Assembly: GCA_013400975.1 (NCBI GenBank)
Contig: WBMZ01011900.1
Span: 1 to 64,000, forward strand
DNA from: Atrichornis clamosus
Taxonomy: Eukaryota; Chordata; Aves; Passeriformes; Menuridae
Direction: 5' to 3'
Length of the DNA: 64,000 nt
The notes below the pieces were generated by a model, which was not told the origin of the DNA, ran no database searches, and worked only from the letters and a program-made list of their open reading frames with translations. A program made the translations under genes and the position numbers. The first letter of the stretch is position 1. Each line of letters starts with the position of its first letter. This document shows, in pieces, positions 26,646 to 37,200 of this stretch.

Positions 26646-29600
26646 ATAGGGATAATCAGCATTTTGGTAATTACTATTTGCCAATTTTCACAACCTCTTC
26701 TGTCATTATACCACCAAGGAGGATAAAACTGGTAAGCGTTTATAGAAGTGCTAGCAACTTGTGTTCTGGACAGGATAATCGTGACTCATGTTTGGTGCTT
26801 AAATCACACCAGCAACTCTCTATCAAAATGTAGCAAATCCAGGTTTATTATATACATCTTTTTAATTTGCATAATACCAGTTTTCCCTGTTTTTTACATA
26901 GAAGCGATTTGGTACTAGGAGTTTTATATATGTGTACATATACATATATAAATATTACATAATGTCTCTCATTTATAAAGGAAACCTGAGAAAAAGAGGG
27001 ACTCTAAACCAAGCAGGATTAAGATAGCAGTAAAAGAGGGAAAAATCTACCTACAGATCTTTTAGTAAGCTTCCTATTGATAATAAATACAACTCAAACT
27101 CCAGTGCATTTCAGATATATTCTAAGTAAACACTTCTCCTGGAGACTGGTCCTAATATTGGCCTCTTTACATGATAAGATGCTTGCAGCAATGCACATAC
27201 CAAATAGTATTACTGTGTGTTGGCACAGAAATCCCCTCCAGGAAAACCTTACATGTTTTATGATATCTGGATGCCTAGTGCTATCAGAGAAATTCTGTGC
27301 AACCTACTTTTTCTAGAAGGTCCCCTCTGCAAACAATGGCTCTTTAAATCATTGAGACTATCCATGTGACATAGGCCAGTGGGTATAAACTGATTTAAGG
27401 ATTTTAAATTTAAAACAGGTTGGTAATCCCTAGTGGATGATACGACTGTGAAAATAGAGCTTATCAGGCTGCTCTGCAAGCCTGTAGACAGAGAAAACCA
27501 GCCTGAGCCTGAATGGCTAATATTTCCTCCTCTAGAAATTAGGAGAAGCTATCTGCATTTATTTATGAAGGAGGAATCTACACCACTTGACAGGCAGTTT
27601 CATACTGCTGCTAATTTTGTAACAGACACCAATGTTTGATCCATGTCAACAGAAAAATAAAATAATTTACAAGTGTAATAGTTATTTTCAAACTATTACC
27701 TTGTACATTTTTAACATAACCACCAGTCTTCCTGTTCAACTTGCCCAGGTTGGAATAAAATAACCAGCAATTTCATACGCAGGCATGAGTTTTGTCTTCA
27801 GAAAAGCTTTCCTGACCCTCCCTCTCCTGTGGAAAATCAGCAGTGGGGAGGTTTAGCCACACAAGTCAGCCCTTTTCATCCTGTACAATCACGCAATAAA
27901 AGGCATTGGGTATGGGGAAATTCAGGAATCCAGCAGACCTTACAATTATATTGTAATTATAATTATACATGAAAAAATTAGGGCTAGAGAGGATTTGAGG
28001 GATGTACTAGATAGATTCAACTAAATAGGTAGAAACTGGGAAATTCAGTCATGGGCAGTGGTATTGGAACACCATGTAACATACCTATGGGCTGCTCAGG
28101 ATCACTATGTGTGTCAGATTTTAAGGGAAGTGGAGTCATAGAGCCAAGAGGAAAGGACAATGAGGTAAGGAAGCTTGGAGAACAGGACTAAAACTGGACA
28201 CTGAGGAAGAGAGAAACTGCAAGGGGAGGGCTGAAATGAGACCATTCAAGAGGAGAAAGCTATGCCCTTGTAAACTTTAAGACATGTTAGGACTGCTACA
28301 GCACCTTGACTGGCTTCAGAGTCAACCTGATCTTGCTGTGACAGACCATCAAGACTTGGAATGAACATGGATCATGAAACAGTCAGGGAGCATCAAGAGC
28401 AGGGCTGCCCTGCAAAGGCAGGCAGGAGACAGTCCAGGAAAGCAATCCCAACACAAGCAGTACCCACAGACAAAGTGCAATCCTACAGCACCTGCTCAGT
28501 AGGTTGAGCTGGGTGCTGGCAAAGAGAGCCATTGGCAGCCCTCAGCATGCCAAGGTGACAAGCCAGGATGAGGATCCAAGGACTCCTGTCAGCAGCGGCT
28601 AGATATGGATTGGAAACACAGCTATAAAGTCAGTCCTTGGTCCATCCTGAGAGCCAAGAGGGGACCAACACCCATACAACAGATGCCTGCTCCAGGCTGA
28701 GCTTAAATGAGCTCCTGAGCCCTTGGAGTGAGGGGGAGTGGGAGGGCGGGACCCAGGTGAGGCTCGTGGGGCCAATAAAGCCTGTTAGCGGGAAGGAAGG
28801 GGAAAAACAGGGAAGAGGTTTCAAATATTTGATAAATGAGGTAACAGTAACAGATGGCAGCTCAGTGAGATTGAAGTCCTGTTGGTATTCAAAAGTGCTA
28901 TAACAGATCTCCCAAAGTGAGGTCCTGCCTGATGTGTAAACAAGCTGAGAATCTTTCCATTGTTCAGATGTCAACAAATGCCTGCACATCTTCAAATGTC
29001 ACATCTACAGCACTGTGAAACCAAGAATGAGATTAAAGTCTCCTTGCACACAGATAAAACAAATAAAGGTTATGCATGCAAACTCTTGCTTTTTTGGGGT
29101 AACATTAAGCAGGATTTTTCTATATCTAACATTAAAAAAAAAATTATTCTGTCAGGTACTTTACAAGTGCAATTCTCCAGAACAAAGGTATGTACCAGCT
29201 TCTATGTCTAGGTTGCCTTGGATTATTCCAACAGTTTTTCAGAGTCCTGGTAAAAAATAAATATCCTATAAAAAGCAGCTCTGAATTAAAGCCCAAAATA
29301 CCAGTTTTTCTGGCCATTTCTTAATAACTTATCACTCCTGAAATGAGCACCTAGAGTCCAAAACCTGCCTGTTTCTCAACTGTAAAATCTATTTGTTTAC
29401 TATTACAAAGATATCCTTGAGAATGACTGACTAACCAAAAATGAGTTTGAAAAAAGGAAATAAATGGACCACAGTGACTTTTATCTGAGCAATATTAGTT
29501 ACATCATCACTGTATAAATGACTTTTCACTGAGCTTCAGGACAGAGAGAAGCCCCACAACAGAAGGATGGGATTCAGCCAGAGCCAATGTACCTGCATGT

Positions 29601-30109
29601 TTGCTCTTTTCTAGGCAGCAGAAAAGAACTTTTCAAGCATTTCTGTACTACTGTGCATACACAAGACAGGCACACTTACCACAGTGAAAAATACAGCTAG
29701 TATCAAAATATAGCTGCTTTGCAGAGACAAAATATGGCTGCTTTTCTGGAAGATGCAACATTTCTTTTATTTTAGTGTCATTTACAAAGATAAAGCAGTT
29801 CATTGCAATTTTTGCATTTACATAAATTCAGAATTAAGCTTGAGGTCAGAAAAGCTGATTTTATTGCTGTCTTTCAAGTATACACTGTTGACTTCAACTG
29901 GCTTTGCAGCATAACAACAGCACCACAAATTTACATTTTTTTGCAGAGATCACAGTGGAAGACCCATCACTGAATTCCATGAATTGTTCACTGGGGAAAA
30001 CACTTATGTGCCAAAGAAAGGAAGACCCCAGTCTGCAATAATCCATTAATTAAATGAGGAAAGAACTCTACAGTCCAAAGGCATCAAAACAAAAAAGGAC
30101 ATTTTAGGT
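26646..30109. other. Gene-free sequence downstream of PCDH18
   Basis: No coding region is recognised. The stretch 28390-28800 is richer in G/C and ends near CCAATAAAGCCTG, which could be a decayed repeat, but no family is assigned. Confidence 0.6.
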
Positions 30110-30127
30110 TTCATGAGAGTTGATAAG

Positions 30128-30133
30128 TTTATT
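30128..30133 (-). terminator. PCDH18: Candidate PCDH18 poly(A) signal AATAAA
   Basis: The hexamer is followed about 15 bases on by a CA dinucleotide (CTCTCA), then by a U/GU-rich stretch (TGTCCTTTTTTGTTTTG), the standard arrangement of a vertebrate cleavage site. This is the best-looking of three hexamers after the stop codon. Confidence 0.55.
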
Positions 30134-30168
30134 ATAAGAATAAAACATTGCAACAAGGTGTTGGATCA

Positions 30169-30174
30169 TTTATT
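30169..30174 (-). terminator. PCDH18: Alternative PCDH18 poly(A) signal AATAAA
   Basis: A second hexamer 41 bases before the preferred one, followed by GU-rich sequence (TTGTTGCAATGTTTT). It may act in tandem with the downstream hexamer. Confidence 0.4.
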
Positions 30175-30267
30175 GAAACTAACGTTTGCATAACTTTTTC
30201 AGTGGTTTGAATTTGTATTTGAAACATTTTAAGAAATAATAAGGAAAAACAATATCCCTCTTTTTCC

Positions 30268-30284
30268 TTTTTTTTTTTTTTTTT
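30268..30284. repeat. 17-base T homopolymer (A run in the PCDH18 sense)
   Basis: Uninterrupted T run on the plus strand inside the presumed 3' UTR. It may cause internal oligo-dT priming in cDNA data. Confidence 0.93.
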
Positions 30285-30383
30285 AACATGCCTGTGTGGC
30301 AAGAATACTCGAAGTTTGACCAGGATGGTACTATCTATATACATTTAGGAAAACATGCTTGCTGTGGGTGTACAAAAATAAAA

Positions 30384-30389
30384 TTTATT
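30384..30389 (-). terminator. PCDH18: Proximal candidate PCDH18 poly(A) signal AATAAA
   Basis: The hexamer is about 235 bases past the stop codon and followed by TTTTATTTTTG. Use of it would give a short 3' UTR without the Pumilio-type site. Confidence 0.3.
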
Positions 30390-30623
30390 TGTTAAATTAC
30401 ACATAAATATAAGGTACAAATGTATTTTTAAAATACAGATAAAGATAATCACACTTGCATTGTGTACATATGAAAATACAGTATTTTAATATTCAACATA
30501 CACAGACACATTTATGATAAATGCAACTAGTTGGCAATGCCAGTTCTTCTCAGTCTGTTTCTTGTTTTAATTTTTCCCCCTTCCAGTTTTCCATAAATAT
30601 GGAAAAATAGGCTTTTGAAACAA

Positions 30624-31294
30624 TTAGTTCTGCCGGACATCTTGCAGTAGCTTGTTAATTTCTGCCACCAGCTCACTGGCATCCATGAGTTCATGCTTGC
30701 CATCACTGAGGTGGTTAAGCACGTTGTCAAAATCATCTTCTTCATAATTCTCTGGGATCTCCTCCATGGCTGGCAGCCATTTGGATGAAGGCTGCACACT
30801 CGAGTGAGTCCCCAGAGTGGGCCCATTGTTGGCAGGGTTTTGGAAATGTGTGCTGGCTGCCCAGGCTGCCACCCCCTGTGGATAATTTACAGTCTTGGCT
30901 GGCAAATGTCCCTTCCTGCGCTCCAACGAGTTGGAGCGATCCATCTCATTGCACTCCGTGTAGGCATCCAGCGAGGGAGGCAGCAGGCGCTGGAAGACGC
31001 TGCTCATTTCAGAGAGGAGAGAGGAGGTGCAGGTATCCCCTGATTCCTCCTCACTCTGGCAGTCCTTTCCAAATGTTGAAAAGCTCTTCTTCTTCTCACT
31101 GGTGTCGGCTGCCTGGGCATCCTCCTCGAGGCCCTGATGCTGCTGCTGCTGCAGGTGCTGCTGGGGTGACTGGAACTCCTCCCCAGGGATGAACATGTTA
31201 CTTCTGTAGTCAGAGGAGGGAGAGGGCAGCGGTGGCATCCAGCACTGGTCGGAGTGTCCCAGGACCCTGCACTCCTCTGTGCACAGCCGCATCG
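30624..31294 (-). CDS. PCDH18: PCDH18 coding exon 4 (residues 913-1135) with stop codon
   Basis: The acceptor TTGCAG|CG lies just right of 31294, and the exon opens with [19 protein letters not shown]. It encodes the distal cytoplasmic tail, with a glutamine/histidine run near residues 956-967 and SFSTFGKD near 984-990, which fits the WAVE-complex-binding WIRS consensus. A conserved C-terminal block ([20 protein letters not shown]) follows, and the tail ends in DVRQN then TAA at 30626-30624. The upstream in-frame methionines belong to intron 3 and are not starts. Confidence 0.96.
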
Positions 31295-34200
31295 CTGCAA
31301 GAGAGACACGAGGAGAGTGAGCATCCCCTCCTGCTGCACAGAGCACCCATACTCACAGGGATTCTCAAAACCAGGACTCAACTTGCCCAGATCAAATCTG
31401 GTGCTTGGTTTCACCTTCTGTGTGCAGGAGGTGAAATACAAATGGTCTGGATCTAAACGTATTTCCATTGCCAAATGGTCTCAAAAACTGAGAACAACCA
31501 ATGCAGAACAGTAATGTAAGACAGTAATGCAATCTCTTAACTAAGGCTGAAAATAAACATGTAAATCCCAGGTGGAAAACAAGCATTTGTGGCTTGAAGC
31601 CGTTTTTGTACAGTTGTACAGATTGAAGTCAATCCTTTTGTACAGTTCTAGCTCATTAAAAAATATGAAATACAAGGAAGATGTTTCTACCTCCAAGCGT
31701 TGACTTGAGTTTTATTGATGTCTTCCACGTGCAACTAGTAAAACATATTGGAGTAATAAAGTGGGAATAAATGGACAGGGGAAATAAAGAACAAAGATGC
31801 AAAGGGATCTCCTTTCCCATTAAACAACTCCTTTTTTCTGACAATGAGGTGTATGTAGAATTTGAGATGATCCACTGCCATATTACCTTTTTAACTGAAT
31901 TAGTTAAATTTTAATCTGGTATCAGAATACCTGGGGCTAAATGACACACTCTGTGACTGGTGCTTATACTGGATTTATACTCTCAGGTGCACTCGCAGCT
32001 CTGGAGCTCAGGTTACTGGCCCGTGCTGGCTCAGGCGCTGCGCAAGGAGGGCTCTAACCCAGCAGGTGGGAAGTCAGGTCAGCCAGGAGGGCTGACGACC
32101 AGAGGACAACAGAGCTGTTCTCCCAGCTTCTTGATTTATTGATGTCTCTCCGGTACAAGCAATTAGATGGGACAAGTGACTATAACCCTGAGAGCTATGC
32201 TAGTCTGAACTGGCCCACAAAGGGGCACTGCAAGAATCATCTACAAAAATTCAAAGAGACCTGGGAATGGTCCCTGGAAGCAGAGACAGGCAAAGCCCAA
32301 TTTGACAAACCTGCAGAGAGGGATGTGCCAGGAGAGAGGCCTAATTTTCCACTCCAAAGAGAACTGATTGTAGGACACAAAGCCTCGCCTCAGGCTGTGT
32401 GCCTGTGTGCCTGCCAGATCTGCTGGGGAAGTGCTGCTGGGGCCACTAACTTAGTTTGGAGTCACAAACTTCAAAAGACAGTTTTCAGAAATAACAGACT
32501 CTGTATTATGCATATTTTGACCATAAGTAACTTCTGCCCTAATCACTCAATGGTTAGATTACCCTACACAGTATAGAGTTTCTTGTTCTTTCTCTGTATA
32601 TACTGAGTACATAAGAAAAGTTTGCAGTCATGCCCTGGAAGTTTTCCTTGCTCCCTCATCACATTTCCCATCTGGCTCTGGATTCACTCTGTTTATCAAA
32701 AAATCTTTTTTCAGTGGTTTAAGCAGAACTGAACAGAGTATTTCAGTTTAGGATGTACCAGTGATTTATAAAGTCCTACTCTCATACTGTCAGTGCTATT
32801 TATCTCTGCACTTTACACAGCCTACCATATTGTTTGCTTTCCTAATGGCCTTTCCATTCCTACGAGTGTAAACTTTCACTGTGTCATGCATGCGAGAGTA
32901 TGAATTTCTTCAAGATTATAAGGTCAGGCTGCAGTCCAGATATTGCACAAGATATTGCAAAATAACTGCCGATCCAGGGAATTTCAAACAAAAGACGCAA
33001 ACTGGAATATATTAGTGGCTGAAGTTTTGATATGAGTGACTGAAATGCCTGCAAGTGCTTTGTTCCCCTGTATGATGTGTTACAGAAAACGCCTAAGAGT
33101 TAGAAGCATCAGAAGGTATCTAAATGATCCATAGCCAGTTCTCAAGTCATCACAGATGAGGATTACACTTCTAATTAAGAAAACTGCTTTAAGACTCCTT
33201 TAAATTCATCAGATACTTTCAGTGGCCCAGCATTTCATTAGTAGCACGGTTTGTCTTAGTGTCAGTTTTGTTACTGTTGTTATCAGGAACGGTTTTGGTT
33301 TAAAATAATAAATTCTGATATTCCTGAACATAAGACCAAAAGATACTCTGAAGTAACTGAATGGTGACACAATCTGTCCTTAAATCAGCAATAAATTAAA
33401 AAATGCAGAGATGCACAACAGCTTTTTCTTTTTCTTTTACTTTCTCTTTTTCATTTTTTTTCCCCCAGAGTTTAAAGCTCATTGGTTAAGATTTAAAAAG
33501 AGAAAGAAAAAGAAGCAACTCTTTCAAGGACAGTTACTGAATTTTCTGATCATGTAATTTGTGAAGTTTTGAGGAACTGGCTCCATTCCTTTCCAGTTCC
33601 ACCTTAAAGGGACAAACTGAAAGGACTTTCCCACAGCATTTTTGCCTGTGTCCAGACTGATAATGAAGAAGGCTTTCAAAATGGAGAACAGGAAACCTCC
33701 AGGAAGTTTTCTTTTCCTTTTTATTTATTTATTTGGATTGTAGATCAATTCAGGTCTCATCTGACCAGGTTCAGAAGATTTATCTGAGTGAATAAGGCCC
33801 TGCACAGCAGTTAGTGGACATCTGGTTGAGATTAAATGCCAATCCTGATAGCCCAACCCAGTTCTGTCTGCACTAAGAAGGAGTTTTCCTTACTTTGAAT
33901 GTAATTAGCTGGGCATTTTTGGAAATCCTATGGTTTGGCTTCCTGTTTAGAGAGGGAATTGTAAGAGCTGAAAATGGGTCATGGGTGTTTCAGCCAGCTG
34001 AACAACCATTCCTGTCTGCTGGCAGCCCCCAGCTGCCCACTGGAAAGGGACAACTCTTCCTTGGCAGCACAGGACTGGATGCCAATGCAAACACCACTGC
34101 ACTTGAAGTTCCCCAGGCAACTGAGAACCCCACCTCCTCCTTGCTAAGCATAGGAGAGAATGAGACATGCCTCACGCTTGCTGGCAGAGGTATAAGTAGT

Positions 34201-37200
34201 AGGAGCTAGGGAGGATGAGGATAAAAATACATTAGGACTCCAGACTTAGGTTAAAGATTCTGAAAACAGAGAAACTTTTCAAGGCCTCCAGTCTTGAGCA
34301 CATTTGAGGAGGGAGGTGAATGCTTGGGTTGTGTGATATAAAACCCAGTCTGGAGCAAAATATGCAAAGAAAATTTTAAAGTTAAAATGTATAAGAAAAA
34401 TAAACTGAACTTTTGGTGTTCACTTTTCCTAGCATAACAGCATGTTTCCCAGAGTACAGCACACGAAGGTCAGGTACAATCCCCTCACTGCTGCTTTCCC
34501 TGGCAGCCCAGGGAAGGAGCTGCAGCACTGTAGCTCCTCTCCTCCAGCCCTGGGTAATATGTGGGCGTCACTTTAGGAGGGTCATGTGCTGCAGCACCTC
34601 CCAAAGCAAGCAGCCTCTATATACTTTACTAAACTTTTTTAGTTTACACTCTTGGTTCAGCGAACCATAGTGAAATTATCTGACCCTGTGGTTATACAGA
34701 GAAAACTAAATATGATCTGAAGTTAGAACAAGATCTGGGGTACAACCAGAGGCTGTATAATTATTAAAGTAATTACAAAATTCTTCTATCTGTACTAAGC
34801 ATGATTTTCCATGACCTTTTATTCAACTTTTATCTGGGCATAAATTTAAAAGCAGTACTTCATACACACGATTATGTACATATGTGTTTATCCTACTGCC
34901 ACTCACCCTTTTCTCTTTTTCTTTTCTGCCCTCTGCCCCTGAATTGTACATCTTAAACTCATTCTTCTAGAAATTATGGTTGCAAGATTTAAAATCTGGG
35001 GCATATTTAGATCCTTCTCTTGCCACTCAAGTTCGTTTTTCAGTGGGAAAAAAATACACCTTTCTTCTCCATCAGTATTTCTAGTCCACTTCCACACTCA
35101 GTTTCTAAATGGTAAAAGTTTGTATCATATGGATCAAACCCACTGTGGAAAACCTATCTCCCAAATTATAGTTTAGCGTATTTTTAACAAACCACAACTG
35201 CCTGGCTTTGCAAAATCATCCACCCAGTCATTTAAAATCTAAGAACTTGGAGCAGATCATACTTCCAGGGGGAATCTGGAGCCAGCTTATGATGTTAGTA
35301 ACAAAAAGAAGTAGGCACTGCTAGATTTGCAGTTGCGTCTGAGGTAAATTTTCTGTTGTGTCTGAGGTTTCATTTTAGTACATGTGTCAAGGCTTCAGCT
35401 CAGTATTTATCATGAAGCAGAGTAAAAAGAAAGGGAACACAGGACTTGAAAGCTAAAGAATTTTTGCTTTCTCAGTAGTCGTTTTATCAAAGTGACAGCC
35501 AGGCAGCACTGTAAAAAAACTGGTCAGCTTCCATTGTGCTATTACCTGCAGGAATTCTCCCATCTGTGAGGAAAAGGTCACTGAATCCTTCCCCAAGAAG
35601 TCTGTCAATTGGAGACTCTCTCCCCAAATCATAGTCACTGTCTCCAGCTTCACTATCACCCCGGCCACTGTCTTTCAAGCTGAATTTATCCATATCTTGT
35701 AGGGCATATCTGTAAAGAGAATTGTGGAGAATTACATTTTCTCAAGTATGTTATAGTCCACTTTTTGATTAAAAATACATGTCTGTATTTTCTGATCCAT
35801 ATACATTCACATGTAGCAGAACAGTCTGGATTCTTACCTGTAGCTTCTGGAATACTTGTTCCCTCGAAAACTTGGCCTTGGTTGATACTGGCCCTGGTGA
35901 AGCATTGAGAGAAGCTGAGACACCTGCTAAAGAAAAGGTGAAAAGACTGATTCTTTGAAATGAAAGCTCAAGTTCCTAGCTGTAAAACTACTAATTTACT
36001 TCTCAGGTTTGTTTGTGGCTAATTTTTTTCTCCTTTAAGATTTAATTAAATCAAATTCCTGCACATATATAATACAGTATGACAGACTATTTTGTAGTGC
36101 AGTGTCTGACACAGGAAACATCTGAAGACTCTGTACAATGAGGAAATGGTCTGCTGTTCATTAGCCTCTGAACTCATAATAATTAATTCATTAACAAGTA
36201 GAGCAATTAAACAGAGGTGGAGTTTTGTTTTGGTTTAATATATAGAATCAACCCTTTACTATCCCAGGATCTAAACTGAAAACAAAATGGCATTGCTTTG
36301 CATGTAAAGAGTTACCAGGATACAGCTCTCATTTATTTAAGTCATTACCCAGCATTTGCAGTACAAACTGAGATGGGGTGTCTCAAAGTTTGAGATACTG
36401 TGATCATTTACTACAACAGCTGTACTCAAACTGTGTCACTGTTTAACCTTTTAGTTCTTCACCCTTATTAATGAAAGAATTTCCTGAGTTCTTTCTGAAT
36501 ATAAATACTCAGGCACTCTTTCTCAGATGGAGCTGTACAGAGGGAGAGGGAAGGCAAGGAAGAAAGAGTGATCAGTAAACCAGAGCAGAGCACTGTTTGT
36601 GTTCCACTCTGTTGTTTTGACCTTACAGGGAAGAACCAAGGAATAATGCTATTAATAATAGATTTAATCCTGTTTCCCAGGGTAATGGAATCAGTTGATA
36701 TTGGAGTAAAACTGAAAAGTTGTGACATCAAAGAGAAATCCATGACACATTCCCATGAGGTATGGACCTCATCACCTCTTGCTCTGCCAGGTGGCATTCA
36801 GAGGGGTATGTGTACGCTCCCAAAGGAGTGTCTGCACAAATGGATGTGCAAAAACAAGTGACGGACCTTACCTCGACAGCTGGTGTAGCATGGGTGAGTT
36901 CCAGGGAGAAATTTTCAGGCACGTGGTTTGAGGAGATGGTCACCAGGCTGTTCAGTGATTGGTGGCTGTGGTGGCTCTGCCGGCTGCTCATTTGTCCCCG
37001 CTCCAGGGTCGGGGATGATGATGGAGAAGCTCTGTGGTGAGATCTGATGGGTAGAGTGCCATTAACCGTTGGCACTAGTGTAATGTCCCCTTTGTGGATC
37101 TGTCTGGAGGGGCGTTTTGGGTGGTGCTGGTAGGTCGATTCTGCCACGCGACAGTTGTAAGATCTAGTGTCCTTTTTCTCTCGATTACACCTCGTAGCAA

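Larger units (their letters stand above)
30110..30623 (-). other. PCDH18: PCDH18 3' untranslated region (approximate end)
   Basis: This AT-rich sequence follows the stop codon. Minus-strand AATAAA hexamers occur at 30389-30384, 30174-30169 and 30133-30128. The last two are followed by U/GU-rich sequence suited to cleavage. A 17-base A run (minus strand, 30284-30268) and a Pumilio-type TGTATATA (30343-30336) lie inside. The true end is inferred; further hexamers, for example at 29771-29766, could extend it. Confidence 0.6.

Noticed and set aside
28640..28800. Possible LTR or gene end with GGGCGGGACC and CCAATAAAG
   Set aside because: No matching termini, target duplication or family resemblance could be found, so it is left unassigned.
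32139..32576. 145-codon ORF inside PCDH18 intron 3, opposite strand
   Set aside because: No known domain and no splice or promoter evidence. A nested gene cannot be supported.
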